The notes: generated by a model from the sequence alone, not told the origin. A stretch of DNA of 64,000 nt from Roseovarius indicus (GCF_008728195.1 NZ_CP031598.1:1488001-1552000); one strand, 5' to 3'. Numbered from the stretch's first letter, positions 36,336 through 46,119 are shown. Numbers and translations are program-made.

Positions 36336-38516
36336 ATGGAATTCAATTCACCAGTCGACACCAACCTTTTCGACGATGCCAAGGTCATCGGCAAGCCCAC
36401 GCACCGTATCGACGGGCCGCTCAAGGTGACGGGCTCCGCGCCCTATGCCTATGAACGCAACGATGCCGCGCCGGATGCGCTATACGGTTACCCGCTCGGT
36501 GCCGCCATCGGTCACGGGCGCATCACTTCGATGGATGCGGAGGCCGCGCGAAATGCCCCCGGTGTGCGCGCCGTGGTAACGACGCTGGAAATCGATCCGC
36601 TGGAAAAGGGAATGAACAACGTGGCGCGTCTCTTTGGCGGCGACGAAGTTCAGCACTATCATCAGGCTATTGCGGTGGTCGTGGCTGACACGTTCGAGGA
36701 AGCCCGCGCTGCGACGGCCCTGATCGAGGTGCAGTACGAGGAAGGCGAACCCGCCAATCTCGATCTCGATGAGGCCTTCGCCCGGGTTGAAGGCTCCGGA
36801 GAACCTGACACGCTTGTTGGTGACGTGGACGCCGCTTTCCGCGACGCGGACGCGGTGATCGATCAGATGTACCGCACTCCGGGCGAAAGCCACACCATGA
36901 TGGAACCGCACGCCTCGACCGTCGACTGGTCGGATGGCGAGGACATGACGGTCTGGACCTCGAACCAGATGATCAACTGGAACCGGCAGTCCATCGCCAC
37001 CACCTTCGGCATCGATCAGGAACGGATCCGCGTGGAAAGCCCCTACGTGGGCGGCGGCTTCGGCGCCAAGCTCTGGCTGCGGGCCGACGCGGTGCTCGCC
37101 GCGCTGGGCTCTCGGGCGGTCGGCGCACCTGTGAAGCTCGCCCTTCCGCGGCCGATGGTGATGAACAACACGACCCACCGCTCTGCGACCGTTCAGCGTA
37201 TTCGCCTTGCGGCGAATGCCGATGGCCGGCTCAAGGGCCTGTGGCACGAGGCTGCGTCCTATTGCCTGCCAGGCGGGCGAGGTGAGAATGCCACCGCCCA
37301 GACGCCCGTCTTCTATGCCGGCGAGACACGGCGCGTGAAAAACCACGTGGTGGACATGCCCTTGCCCGAGACCGCCGACATGCGCGCACCGGGCGAGGCT
37401 TCGGGTCTCATGGCGCTGGAAATCGCCATGGACGAGATGGCCGAGCAACTGGGCATGGACCCTGTGCAGTTCCGGATCGTGAACGACACGCAGGTCAATC
37501 CCTCGGAGCCGGACAAGCCGTTCAGCGACCGACATTTCGTCGAGTGCCTCGAGCGCGGTGCCGAGGAGTTTGGCTGGGCGAGCCGGAACACCGCCCCTGG
37601 CCAACAGCGTGACGGCGACTGGCTGATCGGGCATGGCGTGGCCGGGGCCTATCGTGGTGCGCTGGTGTTGCCGTCTGGCGCACGGGCGATCCTCGATGGC
37701 GGCAAGTTGATCATCGAGACCGACATGACCGATATCGGCACCGGCTCCTACACCATCCTCGCCCAGACCGCGGCCGAGACGATGGGCATGGACGTCGAGG
37801 ACGTCGAGATGCGGATGGGCAACAGCGCCTATCCCGTCTCCTCCGGCTCGGGCGGCCAGTTCGGCGGCCCCAGCTCCAGCTCGGGCGTCTACGCGGCCTG
37901 CATGGCCCTTCGCGAAAAGGTCGCCGGCAATCTCGGGATAGATGAGGCATCCTTCAATGGGGGCCGCGTGACCGGGGGCGACATCGACATGGCGCTCTCC
38001 GAGATCAACGAAGAGGCTTCCGCCGAAGACGCGATCCAGTGGGGCGAGTTTCAGAAGGGGTATGCGATGGGCACCTTCGGGGCGCATTTCGTCGAGGTGG
38101 GCGTTCACGCCTATACCGGTGAAACCCGGGTGCGGCGCATGCTGGCAGTCTGCGATTCCGGCCGCATTCTCAACCCCGTCACCGCGCGCAGCCAGGTCAT
38201 CGGCGGCATGGTTATGGGCGTCGGCGCGGCTCTGTCCGAAGACATGGCGCTTGACCGCGGTCGCGGGTTCTTCGCCAATCACGACATGGCCAATTACGAG
38301 GTGGCAGTGCACGCCGACATTCCTGATCAGGAGGTCATATTCCTCGATACGCTCGATGGCGTGGCGACCCCGCTCAAGGCAAAGGGTGTCGGTGAACTTG
38401 GGCTCTGCGGTGTGGCGGCCGCCGTAGCCAATGCGATGTACAACGCAACCGGCGTCCGGGTACGTGACTATCCTCTGACGGTGGACAAATTGATTGATCG
38501 TATGCCGGAGGTCTGA
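36336..38516 (+). CDS. paoC: Aldehyde oxidoreductase molybdenum subunit (PaoC-type)
   Basis: The catalytic subunit binding molybdopterin cytosine dinucleotide. It has 726 residues, matching PaoC. Conserved xanthine-oxidase-family segments include YVGGGFGAKLW (about 232-242), GSGGQFGGPSSSSG, and the catalytic Glu in KGVGELGLCG near the C-terminus (about 690). It oxidises a broad range of aldehydes in the periplasm. The PaoD/XdhC-type maturation chaperone that usually follows is not present here, so it must be elsewhere if the enzyme is active. Confidence 0.93.
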   Translation: MEFNSPVDTNLFDDAKVIGKPTHRIDGPLKVTGSAPYAYERNDAAPDALYGYPLGAAIGHGRITSMDAEAARNAPGVRAVVTTLEIDPLEKGMNNVARLFGGDEVQHYHQAIAVVVADTFEEARAATALIEVQYEEGEPANLDLDEAFARVEGSGEPDTLVGDVDAAFRDADAVIDQMYRTPGESHTMMEPHASTVDWSDGEDMTVWTSNQMINWNRQSIATTFGIDQERIRVESPYVGGGFGAKLWLRADAVLAALGSRAVGAPVKLALPRPMVMNNTTHRSATVQRIRLAANADGRLKGLWHEAASYCLPGGRGENATAQTPVFYAGETRRVKNHVVDMPLPETADMRAPGEASGLMALEIAMDEMAEQLGMDPVQFRIVNDTQVNPSEPDKPFSDRHFVECLERGAEEFGWASRNTAPGQQRDGDWLIGHGVAGAYRGALVLPSGARAILDGGKLIIETDMTDIGTGSYTILAQTAAETMGMDVEDVEMRMGNSAYPVSSGSGGQFGGPSSSSGVYAACMALREKVAGNLGIDEASFNGGRVTGGDIDMALSEINEEASAEDAIQWGEFQKGYAMGTFGAHFVEVGVHAYTGETRVRRMLAVCDSGRILNPVTARSQVIGGMVMGVGAALSEDMALDRGRGFFANHDMANYEVAVHADIPDQEVIFLDTLDGVATPLKAKGVGELGLCGVAAAVANAMYNATGVRVRDYPLTVDKLIDRMPEV

Positions 38517-38528
38517 AGACTTCGGTCA

Positions 38529-38558
38529 GCGGGCGGCGGCATGGTTGCTGTCGCCCGT
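38529..38558 (+). terminator. Hairpin after the paoABC operon
   Basis: Ten-bp arms GGGCGGCGGC (38531-38540) and GCTGTCGCCC (38547-38556), with two G-T pairs and a 6-base loop, extend by an outer C-G pair. It starts 13 bp after the paoC stop. No clear T-run follows. Confidence 0.5.
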
Positions 38559-38925
38559 GACGCTGCCGGCGCATGACAGACACTACAACAGCCGGGTCGT
38601 CGATCATTTTGGGGTTTCAGCGTCATGTAGTCGATATGTTTGCGCAAAACGCTGAGTGGGTAACATCCTTGAGGTAAGGAGCCATCTGATCACGCCCTGA
38701 CGCCATGTGCGCCAAGCGTATCTTATGGATATCCTGCTAAAAACCTTCCACCGTCTTGCTCGTACTCGTCGTCTTTGCTGCTGCGACGCTTTGCAGGTCG
38801 GCTCCGGGCAGTTTGAGTATTGCATGTGCGGTATCGTCCCAGCGCAGATGCACTCTGCATTGCAGCGAACGAGCATTCTTTAGCGCGACAGGTTCTAAAA
38901 CTGACGAGGCCGTGGACTGTACGCC
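38559..38925. other. Intergenic region, no gene seen
   Basis: Between the paoC hairpin and the stop of the reverse sensor gene. Open frames are short and unsupported. One plus-strand frame has a signal-like run (VLLVLVVFAAATL near 38752) but follows a stop and lacks a ribosome site. Confidence 0.4.
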
Positions 38926-40017
38926 CTAATAATAGCGGCTTTGAATGCGGCTCAGCGCATGAGACAGCTGCTCGCATTCCCGGCTGGAGTTGTACTCTTC
39001 CGGGTAGGGTTCCTTGCCTTCGGCTATCTCTCGCGCGATGCCCGTCAGGCGCTCCAGCGGACGCACGAAATGCCGTGTGAACAGGATCGAAAAGACACCA
39101 AGAACTCCCAGCAGGCTGAGCAGGCTGATCCACATGGCAACGGATAGTTGGGTCACATCTTGCCCGGTAGAGGCCGGTGGCACGCGCGCAACAACGGAAA
39201 GGCCTGTTGGCGGCGCATTGCCCACGGTAAGCTCAGGCGCAACAGCGAAGATATTTTTCGAACCGTCCGCATCCTCGACGATTTGTGCAGAACCAATATT
39301 GAGCGAAAGCGATCCGAGGCTGGCTGGTGTCAGGTTCAGGCGTGCCTGCTGATCCGGACCGAAGATGGAGCGGCCGCGCTGATCGACGACATACGCGATC
39401 AGGCCAAGGTCGTCGGCGGCGGCGCGCACGTATTCCTTGAGCCAACTCGCCTTGAGGCTGTAAACATAGACGCCAGTAACCTCTCCGTCCGCGGATTTGA
39501 CGGGAACCGAAATGTTAATCACGTCCCTCTGGTCATGGGGCTGCTCCGTGCTGGACGAGGTAATCCTACCAAAGAACGGACCGTGTAGACCTTTCCGATA
39601 CCATTCCGTGCTCGTTACTGACGTGCCTTCTCCAACCCCGTTGGACCCCACCCGGATCGTGCCGGAAAGGTCGGCCAACCCCGCCCATGCGACACGCCCG
39701 CCAGCGACAAGCACAGCGTCGGTGAAAGCGCGTGTCTCTGCGTAGTCCTTGGTTGCAAGTTGTCCGGCGACCGCCTGAAGACTTTCCCACTCGCGTTCGA
39801 CCGCCCTTGAGACAGCAAGTCGAAGGGCTTTCACCCCGCGGATCGCATTCTCGGATACGACTCGAGTTTCAAAGTTCTGCGCGTGTTGATTTATCGGCCA
39901 CCAGATTGCCAGCATGCCCAGCACGCCACAGATCATTACGAAGCCGAATATTGACGTCGCAAGGCGTGGGGCATGAAGTTTTGGACTTCGAGAATTTGTA
40001 ACCTCAAGCCGAGCCAT
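38926..40017 (-). CDS. dCache/HAMP sensor lacking an output domain
   Basis: A membrane sensor. From the ATG at 40017 (MARLEVTNSR) it has 363 residues. A membrane segment lies at about 20-42, an extracytoplasmic Cache-type sensory domain at about 50-275 (with TSTEWYRKGLHGPFFGRIT and VPVKSADGEVTGVYVYSLK), a second membrane segment near 285-308, and a HAMP domain at about 309-355. The protein stops right after HAMP, with no GGDEF, kinase or methyl-accepting domain. It is divergent from the glucan synthase-like operon, which is likely c-di-GMP controlled, so it may act on that operon through a partner or be a truncated cyclase. Confidence 0.8.
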   Translation of the reverse strand: MARLEVTNSRSPKLHAPRLATSIFGFVMICGVLGMLAIWWPINQHAQNFETRVVSENAIRGVKALRLAVSRAVEREWESLQAVAGQLATKDYAETRAFTDAVLVAGGRVAWAGLADLSGTIRVGSNGVGEGTSVTSTEWYRKGLHGPFFGRITSSSTEQPHDQRDVINISVPVKSADGEVTGVYVYSLKASWLKEYVRAAADDLGLIAYVVDQRGRSIFGPDQQARLNLTPASLGSLSLNIGSAQIVEDADGSKNIFAVAPELTVGNAPPTGLSVVARVPPASTGQDVTQLSVAMWISLLSLLGVLGVFSILFTRHFVRPLERLTGIAREIAEGKEPYPEEYNSSRECEQLSHALSRIQSRYY

Positions 40018-40250
40018 TCGCGGATTTCTACCCACTCTTACCTTACCGTGCACCACTCGCCATACCCTCCAGCCGAGAAAGCCAGGAGCGAGCCTCGTGC
40101 GTCACCGGGCGCCGAATAAAGTGCAAATTTGGCAACATTAAGATAGATCCATAGAAGTTTCGTTCTTCGGCAAGGCAAGCGATCTCCCGCCTGCCATGGC
40201 GGCGCAAGAGCGAAGATTTTGCCTTCCGCCATACTCTCGTCAATTTAATC

Positions 40251-41477
40251 GTGCGAACTGTCTTCAAATCGTCGTTGCAGTTTCGAGAGGTCGATAGTTT
40301 GCGGTATCTGCGCCTGTGCATTGGGTTTTTTCTGCTGTTTGGCGCGCTCTACGTCATCGTCGTCGAACAGATGACGGGCGCCAGCTCGAACGCGTTCGTC
40401 AATGCGCCTTTGTTTACAGCCCGCGCACCTATTGCGGGGGATGTTGCGCTCCCCGATCGGTCTCCCGGCGCCGTGATTGCCGAGGGAACGACGCTTTTCT
40501 CCATAGAAGACCCAAGGTCGGACCAGATGCGCTTGAACGATCTCCGGCTGGAAAGGGATTTGCTGTTGGCTGAGCTTGAACGGCTTGAAGCGGAACGCGG
40601 CGCCCGGCAGGCCAGCCTGAGCTGGCTTGAGTCGACTGCGGGCAAATACGGCGCCGCGCGCACGCGCGAGCTTCAGTTTCTGGCGAACGGCACGGTGTCG
40701 CCGTCCGAGACACCGACGATACCGGGGCAGCCTTCAGATAGCGCCGAGGCCGTGGACGAGGAAAAGCTGGCGCCTTACGAAAACGAACCCGAGGGCTTTC
40801 TTGAACTCTCGCGTGCCTTTCTGGAGGGCGCCACAGGGGATTTTGCCGAAATAGAGGCGCTCCAACTGCAGGCCGCGCAAGGCGCGATCTACCTCGACAA
40901 CTCCGCGGGCGCGGCCTGGAACATGGCCCTGCGTTTCCGGGAGGCGGAAACCTTGCTCGCACTTGTCGAAGCCGACATCGTGCGCGCCAAGGCGCAACTC
41001 GATGCCTATGATGTTCGCACCGAGCGCGAGCTGTCGCGCCTCGTTGGGCTTCGCGGTGATACGCTCTCCTCACAAGTGAACGGCGTCCTCTGGCAGGAGC
41101 TGACCGCTGATGGGGTCAACGTCCAGCGTGGTGACCCCATCCTGCAGGTTGCCGATTGCGACTCCGTGCTGGTGACTCTCTCCGTGTCGGAGACAATCTA
41201 CAATTCCATTTCCACCGGTGATACCGCGACCTTCCGGCCGCTTGGTGGACATCAGGTGATGCAAGGCACGGTAGCTCGCCTGGCAGGAGCCGGCGCGGCT
41301 TCGGTCTACAGCAACATGGCGGTTTCACCGAGCGAGGAGCATCTCGAACGCTACGACGTTGCGCTTGTCGTTCCGGAATTGAGGGCCGATTCGACAGGCG
41401 GTTGCAGCATCGGCCGAACAGGCCGCGTCTTCTTCGATGAGCGCCCGTTCGATATCTTGTGGAAGTTCTGGAAGTAA
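40251..41477 (+). CDS. HlyD-like membrane protein of a glucan operon (BgsB-like)
   Basis: A periplasmic adaptor-type protein of 408 residues, GTG start. One membrane segment lies at about 19-40, then a biotinyl-lipoyl-like half (ARAPIAGDVALPDRSPGAVI), a long helical hairpin (about 95-260), and the second half-motif plus beta-barrel (about 275-400). It overlaps the synthase gene (TAATG). This order, an HlyD-like protein followed by a BcsA-like synthase, is that of bgsB-bgsA, the mixed-linkage beta-glucan genes of Sinorhizobium. The role in glucan export is inferred from that parallel. Confidence 0.82.
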   Translation: MRTVFKSSLQFREVDSLRYLRLCIGFFLLFGALYVIVVEQMTGASSNAFVNAPLFTARAPIAGDVALPDRSPGAVIAEGTTLFSIEDPRSDQMRLNDLRLERDLLLAELERLEAERGARQASLSWLESTAGKYGAARTRELQFLANGTVSPSETPTIPGQPSDSAEAVDEEKLAPYENEPEGFLELSRAFLEGATGDFAEIEALQLQAAQGAIYLDNSAGAAWNMALRFREAETLLALVEADIVRAKAQLDAYDVRTERELSRLVGLRGDTLSSQVNGVLWQELTADGVNVQRGDPILQVADCDSVLVTLSVSETIYNSISTGDTATFRPLGGHQVMQGTVARLAGAGAASVYSNMAVSPSEEHLERYDVALVVPELRADSTGGCSIGRTGRVFFDERPFDILWKFWK

Positions 41478-43495
41478 TGCTTCCAAACCTTTACCTGGGC
41501 GATTTCGGCGCAAGCCTCATGCACGTGGTTCCGATCCTCGGCGCAGCACTGATCCTGCCTTATCTCATCAATCGCAATGACACCCGTCACCGGGTATTCC
41601 TGTTCGCGATCGCGATTGTTTTCGCGATCCGCTACGCATGGTGGCGCACGACCGAGACGATCGCGCCGGTGGGCTGGACAGTGGATTTTCTGGCCAGTGG
41701 GCTGTTGCTGGGTCTTGAGCTTATGGCAATCGTAAGTTCGATCAGCGCTTTTTTCATCCTCATGCGTCACCGCGACCGAAGTTCCGACGCCTACCTCCAC
41801 GCCGGCTGGTGGGGAGAAGAGCCGCCGAAAGTCGCGCTGCTTATCGCGACATACAATGAGGAGCTCGAGGTGCTCGAACGCACCATCATCGGCTCCAAGG
41901 CACTCCGCCACCCAGAGAAGGAGATCATGGTTCTCGATGACGGGCGGCGCGACTGGCTACGTGACTACTGCGAGAAACAGGGTGTCACCTATGTACGGCG
42001 GCCCGACAACAAACACGCCAAGGCCGGCAACATCAATCATACGCTTCAACTTCTCTGGGCGCGCGAGAGACCACCAGATTATGTCGCCGTGCTGGACGCG
42101 GATTTCGTGCCGCACCGGGGCTTCCTGTCGCGCACGCTGGCGCTGTTTCACGATCCGACCGTGGGTCTTGTTCAGACGCCGCAACATTTCTTCAACGCCG
42201 ACCCGATCCAGCACAATCTCGGCATCAGCCGCTCGTATCCCGACGAGCAACGTTTCTTTTTCGATGACATGCAGCCATCGCGCGATGGCTGGGGTGTCGC
42301 CTTCTGCTGCGGGACCTCCTCGATCATGCGGCTTGACGCGTTGAAGGATATCGGCGGCTTTCCCACCGACAGCATCACCGAGGATTACATGATCACGCTA
42401 TGCCTGCAGAACGCCGGCTGGCAAACTGCATACCTCAACGAGCCGCTGACCGAGGGTCTCGCACCGGAGGGGTTGAAGGAATACGTGACGCAGCGGTCGC
42501 GCTGGTGTCTTGGCATGATGCAAATCGCGCGCAGTCGGGTTGGGCCGTTCCGCAAGAACGGGCTGCGGTTGCGTGACCGCTGGAGCGTCATCGACGCCAG
42601 CCTCTACTGGATCACGACATTTCCCTTCCGCGTCGCGGCCATGGTCTTCCCTTTGCTCTATTGGTACGGCAACATCACCGTGGTGGATGCCAGCCCGGCC
42701 GATGTCGTAACCTACTTTGGCTGCTTCTTCGTCTGGAACCTGATGGCGATCAACCTGATGTCGCGCGGCAACGTCGTGCCGATCCTGACCGATGTCAGCC
42801 AGCTGCTGGGCGCTTTGCCGATCACCCGTGCAGCCTTCGTCGGGCTGGTGCAGCCCAGGGGCCACCCTTTCAGCGTGACCGCCAAGGGTGGGGACCGCAG
42901 CCGCATTGTTGTGCAATGGAACATGCTGGCGCCCTTCGCAATCCTGCTCGGTCTGACGGTGATCGGGCTGCTGCTGGGCCTCGTGACCGACCGGTTCGCG
43001 TTCAACGATGCGGGCGAAGGCAAGTGGGTTATCCTCTTCTGGACGATCTACAACATGATCGTGCTGACCCTGACGATCATCGCGTGTGTCGAACTGCCCC
43101 GGCGCGAGCGCCACGTGGCCGACACGCCCGAGCGAATAACCTTCAAATTCGGCAGCGAGGAAAAGCGCATGTGGGTCACCAGCCTGACCCAGAACACCGC
43201 CCGGCTGCGGGGCGGGCATTTCGATGTCGGCACATATGGAAAGATCGATCTGCCGGGGGTTGGCGAGCTTCCAGTCTTCGTGCTGGCGCAGACAGCCGAC
43301 GGAATGCGGGTGGAACTCATGCCCGACGAAGAACAGCGCGATGCCCTGTTCATGAGGTTCTATACCGAAGACAATACGCCAGGTATCAGTGTGGTGGACA
43401 CCTGGAACATGCTGGGCGACATGGCGCGGCGGATCTCGCGCATCAGCCGGGACAAAACAGCCGGTAAAGGAGCAGCACTTGACCGAAAAGACTAA
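41477..43495 (+). CDS. Cellulose synthase-like GT2 glucan synthase (BgsA-like)
   Basis: A processive membrane glycosyltransferase. It has 672 residues from the ATG that overlaps the previous stop. Membrane segments flank a GT2 domain with all four signatures: Asp in LDDGRRDWL (about 152), DAD in VLDADFVPH (about 205), TED (about 300) and QRSRW (about 338). Further membrane segments follow to about 545. The C-terminal 110 residues are soluble and do not show a clear RxxxR plus DxSxxG PilZ signature, which resembles BgsA, whose C-terminus binds c-di-GMP without a canonical PilZ. The likely product is a beta-glucan; cellulose is the alternative, but no bcsB, bcsC or bcsZ is present. Confidence 0.85.
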   Translation: MLPNLYLGDFGASLMHVVPILGAALILPYLINRNDTRHRVFLFAIAIVFAIRYAWWRTTETIAPVGWTVDFLASGLLLGLELMAIVSSISAFFILMRHRDRSSDAYLHAGWWGEEPPKVALLIATYNEELEVLERTIIGSKALRHPEKEIMVLDDGRRDWLRDYCEKQGVTYVRRPDNKHAKAGNINHTLQLLWARERPPDYVAVLDADFVPHRGFLSRTLALFHDPTVGLVQTPQHFFNADPIQHNLGISRSYPDEQRFFFDDMQPSRDGWGVAFCCGTSSIMRLDALKDIGGFPTDSITEDYMITLCLQNAGWQTAYLNEPLTEGLAPEGLKEYVTQRSRWCLGMMQIARSRVGPFRKNGLRLRDRWSVIDASLYWITTFPFRVAAMVFPLLYWYGNITVVDASPADVVTYFGCFFVWNLMAINLMSRGNVVPILTDVSQLLGALPITRAAFVGLVQPRGHPFSVTAKGGDRSRIVVQWNMLAPFAILLGLTVIGLLLGLVTDRFAFNDAGEGKWVILFWTIYNMIVLTLTIIACVELPRRERHVADTPERITFKFGSEEKRMWVTSLTQNTARLRGGHFDVGTYGKIDLPGVGELPVFVLAQTADGMRVELMPDEEQRDALFMRFYTEDNTPGISVVDTWNMLGDMARRISRISRDKTAGKGAALDRKD

Positions 43496-44057
43496 ACCCA
43501 TCCGAGCCGTGGCCGTAACGCTTACACTCGCGCTGGCCCCTCCGGCGGCCCGGGCCGACGGAGAGTTCTATCAACTGGACCTTGGAGAGGACACCACGAC
43601 GGCCGTGATTTCGGTTGAGCGGGACCGCCTGTCTTACGGCATGGTCTTCAGCGACTATACCGGTCCGGAAGATCTGAACCTGACCGCCAGCTACAAGTTC
43701 ACTCTGGGAACTCCGGTCACCTTTCGAGCCGGGCCGGCCGTCCAACTCGAGGGGCTCGACACGGTCAAGGGCGGGATCCGGCTCGTGGCTGAGCATTATC
43801 AGCCCACCAGTTTCGGCAGCATCTTCCTGCTTGGTGAGGTCACCACGATCGATCGCGGTTACTTCGCCCTCGCCGCGATCGGCTTCGACAAACCGGACGT
43901 GACGTTCGAGTTCAGCTATCTCGGGGACGATGATGGTTTCCGCGACACGGTTGCGGCCGTGGCATTCGGGATTCCCAAGACCAAGGCGAGTTTCCGTGCC
44001 GGCTACAAGTTTGACAGCGAGGAAAGCTTCGTGGGCATCTCGATCAACACCTTCTGA
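43479..44057 (+). CDS. Small exported protein of the glucan operon
   Basis: A 192-residue protein starting at TTG 43479, with AAAGGAG 6 bases upstream, and overlapping the synthase gene by 17 bp, so it is translationally coupled. A signal peptide spans about residues 1-26 (AVAVTLTLALAPPAARA). The mature part has alternating beta strands (LTASYKFTLGTPVTF, VTFEFSYLGDDDGF) ending in GISINTF with a terminal Phe, as in outer-membrane beta barrels. I do not recognise a family. It may be the outer-membrane part of glucan secretion (inference). Confidence 0.7.
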   Translation: MTEKTKPIRAVAVTLTLALAPPAARADGEFYQLDLGEDTTTAVISVERDRLSYGMVFSDYTGPEDLNLTASYKFTLGTPVTFRAGPAVQLEGLDTVKGGIRLVAEHYQPTSFGSIFLLGEVTTIDRGYFALAAIGFDKPDVTFEFSYLGDDDGFRDTVAAVAFGIPKTKASFRAGYKFDSEESFVGISINTF

Positions 44058-44575
44058 GGCGGGCAAGACTGTCTGACTTCGGCACTTACCGGGCCGAATG
44101 AGGTGTTTGAGCAACGAAGGATTTCTGGTTCACCGAAGCCATTTTGGAGCGAAGATAAACGACATATCCGGATGCTGCTGACAAGCGTTTCAAGGACATC
44201 AATCGTCAGGCGCGCATGCACGAAGCGGCGAGGAAACTATCCTCATCGTGCGTGCCGGGATTGGAAGCGATGAAGGCACGTTAGCTCATTGCCGCCATGA
44301 AGGAATTGCCGAGGGCCTGCATTTCAGCTGGTCAAACGAGTTTCTCGTCGCTGGAAGGAACCGACTGACGGTGACATTGGCCGTCGGGCCACGGCCCCGG
44401 GGGCATGGAACATCGCTCGGCCGGTCACGCTGAAGAACGATGGCAAACAAGCAGGAGTTATGCGTTCGAACCGTCATGGATGTGGGCCCCGCTGCGGATA
44501 TCGTCGGACTTTGTTTCTGCGCGGCCCCAGCCAGCAAATGGTCACGTGCCGGGGAACCAGCCGCAGGCACGGAAA
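44058..44575. other. Intergenic region, no gene seen
   Basis: About 520 bp between the convergent glucan operon and DUF1353 gene. No gene, complete insertion sequence or strong hairpin was recognised. Confidence 0.5.
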
Positions 44576-45316
44576 TCAGGGCGCCGTTGCAGACGCCGTC
44601 GACAGAATCCCCGACTCGCGGCGGCGCATCCAGGCTTCTATTTCGGCCAGCGTCGGGCGCTCTCTTTCGATGAAGCGCAGGCACGCTTCCATCTCGCGGC
44701 GCAGAACGGTGTCGGGTACGCCTTCCAGCGATCGCGAGGGATCGTTCCATCGCGGGCCACCCAGGTAGACGGCGGCGAACATGACCTTCGCCTTTGCGGG
44801 CGGTACACCCGCGGCGCGCAGGCCGTGGTAGAACATCCGGTGCGTTTCCTCCCAGGATCGCGCGCGAAACTGGTTCAGTTGTTCGTTTCCCGCACCGCAA
44901 TAGGCATCGTGCAGCGCCGCCGGGGAGAGGAATTCGGTGCTGCGCGGCTCTCCGATCAGGGGCACGAATATAGGGGGGATCGAGGCGCCGTCGGTCAGTG
45001 TCCCCGGTGGCGCCGTCCAGACGGTACCTGACGGGTCCGTGAAGCTGACCGGGGTGACAAGCCGCGCATAGAGGTGCGGCTTGCCGGGGATCTGGATCGC
45101 CTCTGCCCCTACCGTTGGCGGCGCGCTCCCGAAGGCGCAGCGGCGTGCCGGCGCATCGCCGCAGGCCGGCCCGGCGCCGAAAGGATCCCCCGTAAGAAAG
45201 AGGGCCCCGAGCGCAAGAAGCAAAGCCAGCGAAATCAGCCACCGGTACCGTTGCGACAGTTTGAAACCCCGGCGCCGCACCTGACCGGGGTGCTGCAGGC
45301 TGAACAGGGTGGACAT
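44576..45316 (-). CDS. DUF1353 domain protein
   Basis: A 246-residue protein with an N-terminal membrane anchor (about residues 25-45) and a DUF1353 domain (about 85-190) showing TLTDGASIPPIF and the conserved His-Asp of ALHDAYCG. The family is of unknown function and often phage- or envelope-associated; the anchor suggests the domain is periplasmic. It lies 13 bp after the GNAT gene stop, so the two may be cotranscribed. Confidence 0.8.
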   Translation of the reverse strand: MSTLFSLQHPGQVRRRGFKLSQRYRWLISLALLLALGALFLTGDPFGAGPACGDAPARRCAFGSAPPTVGAEAIQIPGKPHLYARLVTPVSFTDPSGTVWTAPPGTLTDGASIPPIFVPLIGEPRSTEFLSPAALHDAYCGAGNEQLNQFRARSWEETHRMFYHGLRAAGVPPAKAKVMFAAVYLGGPRWNDPSRSLEGVPDTVLRREMEACLRFIERERPTLAEIEAWMRRRESGILSTASATAP

Positions 45317-45329
45317 GGCATGGCTCCTT

Positions 45330-45920
45330 TCACCGGGGACTGCGGACCATCGCGGTCAGCGGCGGGCAACCGGCAACCCGAATCTCTGCCGTTGCGTCAA
45401 AACCATGGCGGGCATAGAGGGCGCGATTGCGGGTGGTTGTCGCCTCGAGATAGGCGGGCACACCGGTTCGATCGCAGATCTCGAGAACATGACGCAGAAG
45501 CGCCGCCCCGTGGCCCTGTCCCTGCCTGTCGGGGCAGGTGCCGATGACCGGGAGATACCAGTGCGGCTCGTCCGGATGGTGCGCGCCCATCTCCTCGATC
45601 ACGGCGAAGGCATCGCCTTGGCGATGTGGGGGCAGCGAACGTTCGATGACCTCGCAGAGGGCTGTTTCGTCAGGTTCGGAGCCGGGCTGAACCCACAGGG
45701 CGGCAGCGGCTTCGTTGAGCCGTAATGTGCATTCCGTGAAAGCAGGTGCGCCGAGCGCGGCTGCGAATGCGGGGAAATGGCGCCCGTATTCTGCGTCGTC
45801 CGGGTAGAGCCAGCGGACCGGCGGGTCCTGTTCAAAGGCGCTTTGGATGATGTCGAGGGCGCGGTGGGCGAGGCCCCTATCTGACTCGGTCGAGGGGAGC
45901 GTGAGTTCGGTCTGTGTCAT
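45330..45920 (-). CDS. GNAT family N-acetyltransferase
   Basis: A 196-residue acetyltransferase, starting at the ATG at 45920 (MTQTELTLPST). The acetyl-CoA-binding motif A is clear near residues 128-145 (PDRQGQGHGAALLRHVL), followed by motif B (AYLEATTTRNRALYARHGF). The architecture resembles the Mpr/puromycin-type GNATs. The substrate is unknown. Confidence 0.88.
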   Translation of the reverse strand: MTQTELTLPSTESDRGLAHRALDIIQSAFEQDPPVRWLYPDDAEYGRHFPAFAAALGAPAFTECTLRLNEAAAALWVQPGSEPDETALCEVIERSLPPHRQGDAFAVIEEMGAHHPDEPHWYLPVIGTCPDRQGQGHGAALLRHVLEICDRTGVPAYLEATTTRNRALYARHGFDATAEIRVAGCPPLTAMVRSPR

Positions 45921-46119
45921 TGGCTTATCTTTTGGTAGCGATACGGGACGTCTGGGATGAAACATGCCGGCAGAGCGCCGGTATCGGGTCGGTTCGACGA
46001 CGCTTCTGGCCTGCGTCGCGGAGGATGAGTTCAGCCTTCGGGATGGCATGCCGCCGGTTTCGAACATGGGAATAGATGCGATCGCTGGCCTTTCTTTCCG
46101 GCAACATGAGATCGGTTGA

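Noticed and set aside
36480..38312. Long minus-strand open frame opposite paoC (about 610 codons)
   Set aside because: It is the antisense shadow of a well-supported gene in GC-rich DNA; the translation is rich in His, Arg and Gly with no family resemblance.
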